Shown: piece after piece, positions 35,701-45,647 of the stretch
How positions within the stretch are numbered: the stretch's first letter is position 1
How the letters are laid out: every line of letters begins with the position of its first letter
Assembly (NCBI RefSeq): GCF_032854445.1
Contig: NC_088299.1
Location: 14,067,608-14,131,607, forward strand
Direction: 5' to 3'
DNA: 64,000 nucleotides
Source: Liolophura sinensis
Taxonomy: Eukaryota; Mollusca; Polyplacophora; Chitonida; Chitonidae
Notes under the pieces: generated by a model
What the model was told of the DNA's origin: nothing
The model's input: the letters and a program-made list of their open reading frames with translations, nothing else
Database searches by the model: none
Translations under genes and position numbers: made by a program

Positions 35701-38700
35701 TTTGTACTTTTGTTTCGTCCTTTCGTTCTTCTGCTTTCACAGTTTTGCCTCGCACTTTTGCCTGGTTCTTTCGATCTTTCCTCCTGTCGCATTTTTTCCT
35801 GGTCTAAATAGTCAACAGATATTACGAAAGCACGCATGGCCGCTATCAGCCTCCACAGTTTTATGTTCTTAGGAATATATTTATAGTTTACTGTTTCTGA
35901 CTGTGGTTGTGAGTGACACAGTGGCAGTGTCACGGCGATGGTATATATTATAGCATATTTCTGTAGGTCTCGAGAAACAAATGGCCAACTGCAAATGTGC
36001 TCAACCTTATGCCATTTAAAATAGCCAGCAATATGGTCACTGGTTCTTAAATGGCGAGCTTAATGGAGTTCGGAAATCACTTCGCCTACTTGGTTTACTT
36101 AGCTACAAATTAGTAAAGATCACTGAACAGATATTAAGTGCCTGTTCCAAAGAGGAAGTCAAGCCGCAGCTACGGCGGAAATTGAAACATCGGTCTGGTG
36201 GCAAAGCACAAACGAGGCATACCTGTATGAAATCACCTCCGATCCTTGACGATCGCTGGTTATAGGCATGTTAGCACCAGAAGGATGCGAAAAATAAGGT
36301 CAGTATTTTCCTGTGCTGATACCAGAGGGGATAAACACGTAGTTAGTGTAAAGAATAAGTCATTTTGTGGCAAAGCACGGCAGTTGGTGCTTTTAGTACA
36401 ACGTAGAATTAGTGTCCGAATGAACTTTCACGACAAAATTTCTGAACATGTAGGCAAAGTACATATAATATGATCAGACGTTTAACATAGAGGGAAAACC
36501 CAGAGCAGCTACGACAGCTGGCAAATGGTTACACGTAACCGTTGAAATACGGCCTCTTGTCAATTTACCTCACTTAGGGTTTTATTCTAACTATTTATGT
36601 AAGTGTACAAATAGTAGCAAATTGCACTCCCCCGTAGAAAAATGGCTTGAGCAGAATTAGGTAAAAAATGGAATGATGTTAATTGCTATTTATTAGACGT
36701 TACTGGTCCAGAATACCTCAAAATGATGTGTTGTCATCACATTTATCATGCACTACGATTAAAATAATGCAAAGGGACCAGGCCTAGGGGAGTTTTAGTC
36801 CACCAGTAGAATTCTGGTATAAGTCTGTGGTCTACAAAGAAGTAACAGGAGAAAAATGTTAAATGGAAAAGCATATAGAGGAACTGCGCGATCTAATGGG
36901 AAAGCCTATATATTGATCCGGTCACTTTGCTAGTAATGGGAGAGCTATCTATTCAATTGCCTGTGCGGTCCGGACCTGACCAGTCATGATTACGCCATGT
37001 AAATGTTTCATTATTGAGTGTTTGTTATATAATATACAACAGCATGCAGAATAAAACCAGTTGGCAAATCGTCACACGTAACAGGTGAAACTTCAGTTAC
37101 TTATTCTAACTGTTGATGTCATTGCTTAAAATATAGTAACTTATACGCCTCAACCCTCCCCCCCCCCCCAGCCCCCTCTCCCCCACCCCCCGCTTCTCAG
37201 CACCTTGGATTAGGCTGTTTAGGTAACCCTTGGTGACCATGTAATATGCTGTGACGTAACTTTTGGTACCTTTTTGATGAATCAAGTTCACCTTAAAGGA
37301 TTATTGTCCAGATTTAGCTACTGGCCCTAATTATAAAGATTATAACCTGTTTAAACAGTATCTTACGAAGAGGGCTTCTGGGAAGCGTAAGAATGACTTT
37401 AACTCTACCAAAAACAATAGATTAATTGTCCTAGCCGATCTACAGCAGGCCGCCTGGTACTGCCCAGCGGGTGATGTCATAGATGGCCCACGCAAGATCA
37501 GGTGGCCTAAATGACCTGGGGATTCGTATCAACACGATCTCATTTTCGACATGGATTCTAGCTACTCAGAAGCAAATATACTACCATATCAGCTTTCAGC
37601 TGTAAAATGGCGAGGGCAGATACGGCTGCTTGCGGCGGGTACAAAATCCTTCATGTTTGTGCTGTAATCCACACCTTTCTTAGAGCCAAATCGTCTGGAA
37701 ACTTGAAAAAAAATAACTGCAGGGTTCTTCAATGACCCGTTTTTACAAACGTAGGCAGAACAGCGAACCATTTCGTGAAGAAATTCGATATGCTTGTTGT
37801 CACTCTTGTAGCTTTTTTAACACTGAACTAAATTGGTAAGCTCTGACAGCTGGTCAAGGTTGGACTTGTATGACGTAAATTCGCAGACTGAGTCCGAGTG
37901 TTGGTGGAAAAAGTGCATAATACCATACCCATCATCTAATGATTTTAAGTGCCATATTACTCAGACTAATGTACCCTTTTGCAATATTTTTTTTACATTC
38001 ATTTTAATAATATATACAGGGGTAGTCAATTATGAATAAATAATAAATCTGGACACTAATCCTTTAAACACTGTTTCTGCTTTGGCATAAACATATCAAT
38101 ACCGCTGCTCAAGAATTTTTTACGTGCCATTTTTTTTACCGTACTAACCGGAATAAACACCCGTCTTATGACAAATTACTGACGAACTTTACCATGTGTG
38201 GCGTACAGACTTGTCTGATAACATGGGAGAATGCGGAATTTAGAAATTCTCTGTCCAATTTAGGAAAATGTAAACCTTGTGTGTCCGAGGGACTGGAAGA
38301 CCACTATCTAACAGAGCTGCCACGACCCACTACCCACGTAGATTCGAGGTAGAGACGTAACAATCCTTGTTTAGATGATTCTGACTGATATCTTGTATAT
38401 TTCTGCTAGTAACAAGGCAGACTGTGGCGTGTTTGGAGGGTGGCCCTATCTGGCGTACGAATATGTGAAGAAAACGGTATGTAACTGCTACCAAGGACTA
38501 AATTACGCCAAATACATGTAGGCTTTTGTCCGCTACACACGGATGCACACTTGTCAACTTATAGGCTTTTTGTGCTGTTGTTCACTATATACTATACTTG
38601 TCAGATTATATATATACACCTTTGCTTTTCTTCAACATTATCAATCCATCTGGACAATCAATACATCGGGGCAATCCAAGAACAATTCCTTCTGCCGTTC

Positions 38701-41700
38701 ACTCGGTTTATAGGCTAAACTGGGTAATTACCCTTTCAACTCACAAACATATAAACAACACACTTTACAAGTGTTCATAAATAAATGTGACTGAACAGTA
38801 CAGATTGGAGGCCTGTATTTCGATACACGGCTAGTGAGAAACCAGATGTATGGTTGCTTCCTTCAGGGGCTGTTTTACGAAGCATTCCTAAAATTGTTCC
38901 TGGCGAATTTCCATGACAACATATAGCAAAGAGATACGTCGCCATGGCAAACACGCTTGGTGTTGTGTTTCGACAGCTTTGTAAAACGAGTGCCAGCTTC
39001 TTTCCAGTTTTCCTCGCTCACAAAACATGATCTAGGTTGTGGAAAGTCATTTGTCTTGATGGTCTTGATTGTCTTGATTGCCTTGATAGTCTTGATGGTC
39101 TTGACGGTCTTGGATAAATGGACAAATAAATTCACCAACTTACAGCTGTAACCCCGTAAATTAACGAACTAAGTTATCAATAGGGCATCAGTGTAACAGA
39201 TATGTCTATCAATCCATCCATCAATCATTCGTTCCATTCACTTAGTATGCAGGCATGTCAGCAGCTATCTTGCAACGGTATGGATGAAATATTGCCGACG
39301 TTTTGTCATAATGATTCATTTATTCATTCAGTAAAGTTAACTTTTAAATCTGAACCAATGAATAACCTAAGCAACCAATCAACCAATGAATTAATCAGCA
39401 TTTTTCGTCAGGGTGGACTTGAAACCGAGGAGGACTACCCATATTGCTCCGGTGGAGGTGGGGCTAAGGGGACCTGTTACATCTGCCCGGCCCCTGGCTA
39501 CAATAAGACTCTGTGTGGGCCCCCGGTCACGTGGTGCCTGAAGAACGAGAGCTGTGAGGCGAAGGTGGACCGGTCCAAGTTTGTGGCGGGTCTTCAGGTG
39601 GTTGACTGGAAGGCCATCAGCCAGGTGTGCATCATTCTGTTCTTTCATGAACCGTGCGAAAAAAGCGTCAGAAGTTTATTTCACGCCTCGTTCACCTCTT
39701 TTGGTAAGATGATATTGCGCAGTGAAGCTTTATAATCAAGCTTTATTTTGAAACTTTCTCCATTGTAAGCGCACTTTTTATTGAAATGAACATTTTTATC
39801 AACGTGAAAGGTAAATTAAAAGAGAAAAAAAAACAAAAAGAAAAAAACAAAAAACAAAATAAACGAGACGCGAAAGTGTCAAATGGCAATTTAATTAGGT
39901 GCAGTTACCTGAAGATGGAATAGAGCTAATGTTGTAATTAGTATCGTATATAATAACGTGAAATAGAAGCTTTGTTTATCTGTTCTGGAAATCTTTTATA
40001 TAAATAATAAATTTTATGGTGCAGTTATATGAGTTGATAACTTTAATCAATGTATGAATGAATGATTAGGTTTTCACGCCAGATCGGCAATATTTCAGCC
40101 ATATCCTGGCGAGAATATGTAAAAAAAGAGGGAAGTGAATGGCTTCGATCTGATGAAAACATTGATAGCTAAAATGAGATCAAAAGAACGTCGCATTGGC
40201 CAAATTATACCCGAAGGTCCAATTTATACAGCAACATTTCCAGAGGTACATCATTTAATACAGCGTTTCTTCATTGAACCATACTGTCACCTTGCTGCCT
40301 TTGGCCTGCATGGCCTCATATTAAGACCTGCCTTTACAACGCTGTAAGTTATGTAGTATCCAAATATGTTACATTTACCATTATGTTACATTATCCATTG
40401 AAACCTTATATAATCTCGCGTAAGTCACCAAAATAATAAAACGCAGTTTGTCCCCTGTTTATATTGTCATCGGTTCCAACTAACCAGAATCTCTGGATCG
40501 CGTAGTTAATGTACCTGTGGCCATTATCCACCTGATCTCTTTATCGCTGTTTATTTTTCCAGATCTGTGTGAACTCCCTTTGGGTCCATGTTAGTGTGTA
40601 TCCTCATTACCGTTTACTTTTCTCTATTCTATGTAATTTCGTTTTCTCACTTTAAGCTTTTTTATAGATATCGGGTACCACCCTTTCTGTATCTGTGTGT
40701 TTCCACACTATCGAGTGCTCCTCTTGATTTTGGATGATTCCGTTTCTAAATCTGTTTGTTTCCTCACTTTACCATTTTGTTTCTGGATATGATCCAAACC
40801 CACTTCCATATCTGAGTCTTTCCTCTCTTCACTGTTTTCTATATTTTAGGTAAACCCTCTTATATATTTGTGACAGATTCTTTAAACCACGAAAAACTAC
40901 AGCCTTGATTCTGTTTTATCTACACAAATGTATTAAATATCTTGAAACATCTTTATGCATGTTCTCTTGTAGAATGAGACTGTGATTGCGGATCAACTGA
41001 TGAAAATTGGTCCCCTGTCCGTTGCTCTGGACGCCACTCTCTTACAGTTCTATCACCGAGGAGTGTTTAATCCGCCATTCTGTGACCCAAAATCACTTGA
41101 CCATGGTGAGAGCTTTACATTTTACTTTTCTAAGCGTCACTTTATTCTCCGAACCCTTGAAAATGTTTTGCCGTGAGAAACAACCCTGTTGGAGAACGGA
41201 GTTGTTGTTGTTGGACATGGTATTTTTCTTGTGAGTTGCGTTTTAGAAATGCGCACGTGCCGCAGCTTGTGACCGCTTTCTAAAGTTCTTCCGATAGCTT
41301 TTCTTTTAGAATTTTGCCGTGCCATTAATGATCTGAAATGTCTATTCCGAGGAACAAAATTAGCATACAACTGTCCAAAGCAATATCTCGTCTAATCACA
41401 CACATCGGAAACAGATGTTTTCTGCACAAACTGAATGTCGGAAAATGTGTAAAGCATATTTCTGTCTTACGTCACGGAGCATAGCCTTTTACTGGGGATT
41501 CGCGTTAGGGAAAGACTGACTTTCACCTCCCAACACCGGAAGAGTCATTGAAGAAAGAGCTCCAATGACCAAACATTGTGGTAGACCGCGAGAAATCTAA
41601 GCACAACGACTGAACTAAGGATAATCTCTCCTAAAGTCTGACAAGTGTACATAGTGTCTTAACTGTGTATTAAATCAAACAAACAATATTTATATTACAA

Positions 41701-43545
41701 TTTGATGCTGTAAATTTACAGTCTCTCGTTATGAAAACCCATTCGAAACAATTATGTGTGTAATTGAGGGAAAGTATACCGATTCTCTAAACATGAAATT
41801 TATTCTGGTTATAAATTCAGATTAACTTCTTCCTGATCACGTACTGAATTAAGGAAACCCTCGTGGGACATGTGAAAGAAGCCAAAATCAATATAGAATG
41901 AACTAACCCTTTTTGTTCTGGTAGAGAGCATTCATGGACAATGGATAGAAATTGTGGCAAAGTCGTGTTCTGTATATTAGATCACGCCCAAGCGTTCATT
42001 CTGTTAGATCCCTTTATTTCGTAATGCATTTATATCTATTTTGTGTTTATGTTTTATACAATTCTCAGGATAATTATTACATCTTCAAGTAATAGCGGAA
42101 ATTCCATCATGTTTTATTCCTCTCGAAACGTGTTAGCATTGTGCTCGAAATGTTTTAGGTCTGTGCCCGAAATGTCTTAGCGTTGTGATCGAAATGCTTT
42201 AGCGTTGTGCTCGAAATGTTTTAGCATTCTGCTTGAAATGCGTTAGCGTTGTGCTGGAAACGTGTTAGCGTTGTGCTGGAAACGTGCTAGCCTTGTGCTG
42301 GAGACGTGTTAGCGTTGTGCTCGAAACGTGTTAGCGTTGTGAGCTAAATATGCTAGCGTTGTGATGGAAATGTTTTAGCGTTGTGCTTGAAATGTCTTAG
42401 TGTTGAAATCGAAATGTTTTAGCGTTGTGCTGGAAATGTGTTAGCCTTGTGATTGAAATGTGTTAGCGCTGTGCTCGAAACATATTAGCGTTGTGCTCGA
42501 AACGTGTTAGCGTTGTGCTGGAAATTTGTTAACATTGGGCTTGAAACGTGTTAGCGTTGTGCTCGAAATGTCTTAGCGGCCTGCTCGAAATATCTTAGAT
42601 TTGTGCTCGAAATGCCACCCTTAAATCGATTGCACCTAGTATAACAGCATTTTGCTGTTAAAAGCTAAATAATAACTACTGTTGCGTTTCCCGTCGGTAA
42701 TTTGGAAAAGAATTTTGCACAGAACACAATTATAACCTGGTCATATTCATGAATGTTGATGGTGTTTCTGACAAATTTATCCATATTTGATTTGAGTATA
42801 AATGTTTTCAAAGACTTGTGGTTTGTCACATAACGTAATAAACTTATCATAATTATGTATTGTTTCGGCACTGTGGGGATGTGAAGATAGCAGGTGGTCT
42901 GTTTGGATCTGGGGCGGGTGTTGGATTATCACACCAGAGTTAAGTCACTACACGCTTCCTTCAGTGACGTCACGAGTTGTCATACACGTGCCGAGTATTT
43001 TTAGCCATTTTATCGCAGGGAGGAAATCGGAAGAGCCGTTCCCTGTGAACTTTGCGTGGGTACCACGGGGATTTAATATTTAGATTTAGATTTAGTGATA
43101 GTTGCGTGATCACATACATATCACAACTAATTCGTCAACTCATTAACCCTGCTATGTAGAGACCTCGGTTGTTGGAAGAGCTATCTGATGAGAATGATCA
43201 CGCAGCTTCTGTTACCTAGCTTTAATCAACCAAGACTACTGTAGATAAGTAACCATCCTTTTCGTGTCTAGTTAGTGTTGATTTCCGTGCAAAGTCCGAT
43301 AGACACTATTTACCTCCGAATGTCTAGTTCTACCAAGCGATTTGTGTCGCCTTTTTGTCTTTCTTGCAGCTGTCCTATTGGTTGGTTTCGGGGTTGAAAA
43401 AGGACTGTTTGAAAAGAAACCCTACTGGATCATCAAGAATTCATGGGGCCCAAAATGGGGCCAGGACGGATACTTCTTCATCAAGCGTGGAGGCGGCACG
43501 TGTGGTATCAATACGCAGGTCACTACAGCTATTCTTAAGGCTTGA
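29715..43545 (+). CDS. Papain-family cysteine protease (cathepsin F/L-like), 11 exons, 377 aa
   Basis: Exons 29715-29767, 31729-31776, 32471-32584, 32835-32942, 33559-33647, 34138-34165, 34846-34950, 38410-38476, 39412-39624, 40973-41105 and 43370-43545 join in phase to 1134 nt. Residues 1-18 look like a signal peptide. Residues about 30-107 are an I29 propeptide with an ERFNIN-like helix (E, K for R, F, N, I, N) and NQFADL. The mature enzyme starts near LPEAFDWR (about 118). Oxyanion Q137, catalytic C143 (GTCWAFS), H319 (LDHA) and N343 (IIKNSWG) are all present. GNIEGQW is cathepsin F-like. Two oddities: the cysteine three residues before the catalytic one is alanine (A140), and residues about 216-253 contain a cysteine-rich insertion. 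Expected role: protein breakdown in lysosomes or after secretion. A TATA box supports the start. Confidence 0.95.
30014..30185. repeat. Tandem amplification of a SINE core segment, protease intron 1
   Basis: Four units of the type TCACGGCGGTCAGGTTGAGG + AGTGGACGAAAACAG, about 45-52 bp each. The unit is the reversed core of SINE family 3. Confidence 0.7.
30610..30775 (+). mobile_element. SINE family 3, protease intron 1
   Basis: GGTGGTTTTCTTCGGGCATT.., AAGCCGACCGCCGTC and tail GTTAAACACCAATCAAATAA. This explains the long minus-strand open frame over it. Confidence 0.6.
30967..31205 (+). mobile_element. SINE family 1, diverged, protease intron 1
   Basis: Head CCCTGCGACCTAGTGATTAG, CAATGCGATCACTGTGAACC, tail GTGAAATATTCTTGGGTAAG and a long (AAAT)n run to 31205. 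The core is partly deleted. Confidence 0.75.
31729..31776 (+). CDS. Protease exon 2
   Basis: Begins after TTTTGTAAAACAG and ends before GTAAGA. Codes [15 protein letters not shown], the start of the propeptide. Only 48 nt. Confidence 0.85.
31803..32054 (+). mobile_element. SINE family 1, protease intron 2
   Basis: ATGGCCGAGTGGCTAGCATG head, GAGTTCAAGTCCAG B box, ACCATACTGCTGGCCGCC core, tail CACCAATCAAATAAAATAAA. Starts about 27 bp after exon 2. Confidence 0.8.
32190..32360 (-). mobile_element. SINE family 3, protease intron 2
   Basis: TTTAATTGGTTTTTACCGAC.., GGTAAACGGAGTGCCCGGAT and a reversed B-box region ATGGATTCGAA. Ends about 110 bp before exon 3. Confidence 0.55.
32471..32584 (+). CDS. 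Protease exon 3 (I29 propeptide helix)
   Basis: Begins after TTTTTGCACAG and ends before GTTTGA. Codes [20 protein letters not shown] and [18 protein letters not shown]-x2-N-x3-I-x3-N of the ERFNIN motif is complete; the R position is K. Confidence 0.93.
32835..32942 (+). CDS. Protease exon 4 (end of propeptide)
   Basis: Begins after CTTTATTTTAG and ends before GTAATA. Codes [18 protein letters not shown] then a basic [11 protein letters not shown] linker. Confidence 0.93.
33559..33647 (+). CDS. Protease exon 5 (mature N-terminus)
   Basis: Begins after CCTTTTGAG and ends before GTACAT. Codes the propeptide/mature border with LPEAFDWR and ends at KNQ, where Q137 is the oxyanion-hole glutamine. 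Confidence 0.93.
34138..34165 (+). CDS. Protease exon 6 (28-nt microexon with catalytic Cys)
   Basis: Begins after GTCCATTGTAG and ends before GTACGA. Codes only SAGTCWAF plus split codons on each side; C143 is the nucleophile. Without this microexon the frame breaks and the active site is lost. Confidence 0.92.
34846..34950 (+). CDS. Protease exon 7
   Basis: Begins after CTTTATTCCAG and ends before GTGAGT. Codes [20 protein letters not shown] then [21 protein letters not shown] and the SxEQxxxCD motif are standard in this family. Confidence 0.95.
35400..35800. repeat. Foldback of GAAAG/CTTTC arms, protease intron 7
   Basis: Purine arm CGAAAGGGCGAAGCGAAAGT + ACAAAAGG (35636-35665) faces pyrimidine arm CTTTTGTACTTTTGTTTCGT + CCTTTCG (35698-35726), with a short loop. 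Smaller arms lie at about 35527-35545 and 35567-35582. Confidence 0.7.
36485..36790 (+). repeat. Dispersed repeat family 4, protease intron 7
   Basis: AGCTGGCAAATGGTTACACG.., GGCCTCTTGTCAATTTACCT, TAGTAGCAAATTGCACTCCC, GATGTGTTGTCATCACATTT. Aligns end to end with 61475-61785 and 45648-45870. Confidence 0.7.
37048..37196 (+). repeat. Dispersed repeat family 4, partial, with poly-C
   Basis: AGTTGGCAAATCGTCACACG, TTATTCTAACTGTTGATGTC and then a run of C at 37158 onward, at the same internal place where the 61.6-kb copy has its C run. Confidence 0.6.
37155..37192. repeat. Poly-C tract
   Basis: Runs of C broken by AG, T and A within dispersed repeat family 4; likely to be poorly sequenced. Confidence 0.9.
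37297..37316 (+). repeat. Left terminal inverted repeat of TTAA element
   Basis: About 20 bp beginning AGGATTATTG just after TTAA; matches the reverse complement of 38044-38063 with one mismatch. Confidence 0.7.
37589..37771 (-). pseudogene. Decayed THAP zinc-finger fragment inside the TTAA element
   Basis: Frame from ATG reads [11 protein letters not shown].. to ..[20 protein letters not shown]. The C-x4-C and C-x2-H ligands, FVP, and HF of the THAP (C2CH) finger are present. The middle fits the family better one base over, where [11 protein letters not shown] restores the conserved proline and tryptophan, so a frameshift pair has damaged it. THAP domains bind DNA and are common in P-element and Kolobok transposases; here it is a remnant of 60 codons. 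Confidence 0.7.
38044..38063 (-). repeat. Right terminal inverted repeat of TTAA element
   Basis: Ends ..CACTAATCCT just before TTAA; partner of the left repeat. Confidence 0.7.
38410..38476 (+). CDS. Protease exon 8
   Basis: Begins after TTTCTGCTAG and ends before GTATGT. Codes [20 protein letters not shown], the counterpart of the GCxGGxP segment. It follows a 3.5-kb intron loaded with repeats. Confidence 0.93.
39412..39624 (+). CDS. Protease exon 9 (with Cys-rich insertion)
   Basis: Begins after ATTTTTCGTCAG, phase 0 at both ends, ends before GTGTGC. Starts [11 protein letters not shown], which is standard, then has about 38 residues with six cysteines (CSGGGG.., CYICPAP.., LCGPP.., WCLKNESC) where ordinary papain-like enzymes have a shorter stretch. 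Base composition is notably GC-richer than the flanks. Confidence 0.92.
40973..41105 (+). CDS. Protease exon 10 (catalytic His)
   Basis: Begins after GTTCTCTTGTAG and ends before GTGAGA. Codes [20 protein letters not shown] and ends at SLDH, where H319 is the catalytic histidine. Confidence 0.95.
41106..43369. other. Protease intron 10 (2.3 kb)
   Basis: Holds the 22-bp array and a TGACGTCA site at 42965; otherwise nothing. Confidence 0.6.
42122..42620. repeat. 22-bp minisatellite, protease intron 10
   Basis: TTAGCGTTGTGCTCGAAACG + TG and variants (AAATGT, GGAAAC), about 22 units with a 22-bp step (for example 42243 to 42265). Confidence 0.92.
43370..43545 (+). CDS. Protease exon 11 (catalytic Asn and stop)
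   Basis: Begins after CTTTCTTGCAG; TGA at 43543-43545. Codes [25 protein letters not shown] (N343) and [16 protein letters not shown], the usual C-terminus. Confidence 0.96.
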
Positions 43546-45145
43546 CCAATGAAAAAACCGCTGTGACTCGATCTGCGCAACATTCAGATTGAAAGCAGAT
43601 ATATTTGATGTAATGTTTAACAATACATGCATCTAAAACGCTTTAAATCCAGGTGTAGTTAATTGAAAAATATGTTTTATGTATTTTTTAAAGTCATCAA
43701 GTGGCACGTTTTATGTATGATAAAAATTATTCGATACTTGTTATTTCAGTTCTGTAATTTACCCCGTGTGTTCTAGTGCGGAATTTCCCACATTTTCTAA
43801 CGATGACATCTTATGGGAAAATGAAGTACACACACACAGCAGATTTTAGCGTGTGACGAAAGTCTCTTCTTATATACGGCACATATATAACAATTACCTT
43901 TATTGGCTTTCACATTTCTTGTAATATATCATTTGCTAAAGTAGGCATACCCTGCCTTTGTTGTCAGCCTTTCGAACAGACTGTTGAGAGAGAGGGCAGT
44001 ATTTTCCGGTAAACCAGGCATAGACTTACTTTAAATGACTTACACCAATGGTCTCCTTATTTATTTCATTGGTGGCTACAGCGGCGTGCTCATGACTTTT
44101 TTTGCTTACATTGAGGGCAGTCAGGATCATTTGTAGAGGATAAAACCTCATGACTTCATTCCAGGCAGCGACCTTCCACAAATATAGCGTTCACTTTGAA
44201 TATGTCACACTTAGGATGGTTAACCATTCTCTTGTCAAAGAAAGACTATTTACTCCCGACACTGGCATCCTCCACCCATTAAACTGACCACCTTCGGCAA
44301 TCTGTGTTAGTTTTTAGTACTGTGTTAAACAGGAATTAAATAAATAAATAAGTACTTTCATTTGTTGAAAATATACTGGGATATGCAAGACTAATTTACG
44401 GCGTCACTGAACTGTAGCAGAGAAAGTAGTCTTAAATATTTTAAATACGGGAAGTAGCGTTAATTTTATATGTAGGTCAGGTTAACAGAATTCTTTTCGT
44501 TTTTACTACACATTCTCAATGAACTAAAATTTTTAGTTTTTAAATAAAAAGGTCATTATTTTGTAAAAGTCTTCCTGCAGATCGTGCATGACTCTGTTTG
44601 ATAATTGCTAGTTGACTATGACATTAAGGCTGCCATGACGATTACGCCCTGAACCCCAGGCTAAAACATTGGCACCTTTTCTAGTCATCAGTCCTACACG
44701 ACCACAGTACATGTATAGCCTTCGGGAAAGATCGAGGTTTCACTACAATTCCTGAGCAGTTTTTTGTGGCCATCATAATTTATTTGCTGACACTTTTATT
44801 TAATTGATTGTCCCATGATCACGAATTTTTCACATGTACGTTGGCGGTCGGTTGCATGGGTGCAGGAAAGCGAAGTGCTAGGGATAAACTTACCACCGAC
44901 GTTCGCAAGTTGTCGACAAACTTCTCACATTTGACATACAGATTGCACACGTTACTGGTGGGAGACATGTGGACTTCATCGAACCTTAGAATGCACCGTA
45001 TTTTCTTTTTATTTGTACGTCACAAATTTATTACAGCTTTGCTTTAGAATGTTATAGAGAGAAATCAACGATAATAGAAAATACACAATGTTGGTTTCAA
45101 GATGTCTTAGCGTCCGAAACTCACCACTGAAATCCAGGATCGCTC
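43546..45145. other. 3' flank of the protease gene
   Basis: Presumed 3' untranslated region, then SINE-like traces at 44150-44350 and about 44800-44990. Poly(A) site not determined. Confidence 0.45.
44150..44350 (+). mobile_element. SINE family 3-like fragment
   Basis: CCGACACTGGCATCCTCCAC, AACTGACCACC and a tail GTGTTAAACAGGAATTAAAT with (AAAT)n. Confidence 0.45.
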
Positions 45146-45390
45146 GATTTATTAATTTATTTATTTGATTTGTGTTTTACGCCGTACTCAAGAATATTTC
45201 AGTTATACGACGGCGGCCAACTTTATGGTGGGACGAAACCGGACAGAGCCCGGGGAAAACCCACGACCATCCGCAGGTGGCTGTCAGACCTTCCCACTTA
45301 CGGCCGGGAAGGAAGCTACCATGAGCTGTACTTGAACTCACAGCGACCCCATGTTCAATTTAAACATGAAATCATTGAGCACATGGCGTG
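45146..45390 (-). mobile_element. SINE family 1, downstream of protease gene
   Basis: Reverse copy starting TTATTTATTTGATTTGTGTT, core GGCCAACTTTATGGTGGG and CCCGGGGAAAACCCACGACC; the head is truncated. Confidence 0.82.
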
Positions 45391-45647
45391 AATTCACGGG
45401 GACTCAAAATTCCCATGTTAAATGACATGGTCGCGACCTCCAAGCAGGAAATAAGGGCAACTCTATCCCATGATGCGTTCCGGATAAGTGGGAATCTTTT
45501 CTACAAGTAAGTACACAATGAGCCACGTTTAAGTCATGTAATCTGGATTCGAACACGTGACCCAGTTTAATATCGTTCACCACTGAAGCACACACCCGTG
45601 CACACAAAGTCCCACACAGATATAGTTTAATTAAAGACGCACAGCGT

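Larger units (their letters stand above)
37297..38063 (-). mobile_element. TTAA-flanked DNA transposon relic with THAP domain (Kolobok-like)
   Basis: TTAA stands at 37293-37296 and again at 38064-38067. Directly inside are inverted repeats of about 20 bp with one mismatch (AGGATTA..TGTCCAGATTTA). The 767-bp body carries a THAP-like zinc finger on the minus strand at 37589-37771. TTAA duplication plus THAP is the combination reported for the Kolobok superfamily; piggyBac also uses TTAA but lacks THAP. It is far too short to code a transposase, so it is a non-autonomous or internally deleted copy. It lies in intron 7 of the protease gene in antisense orientation. Confidence 0.7.
34951..38409. 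other. Protease intron 7 (3.5 kb)
   Basis: Contains the foldback, two family 4 repeats and the TTAA/THAP element, so most of its length is repeat-derived. Confidence 0.7.

Noticed and set aside
35567-35933. Charged open frames on both strands (about 100-117 codons)
   Set aside because: Low-complexity products of the GAAAG/CTTTC foldback; no domain, and open on both strands for the same reason.
37293-38067. piggyBac element (TTAA duplication)
   Set aside because: The TTAA fits, but the inner THAP finger and the AGG.. ends fit Kolobok better; not excluded fully.
39391-39648. Minus-strand 85-codon frame over protease exon 9
   Set aside because: Shadow of the GC-rich coding exon on the plus strand.
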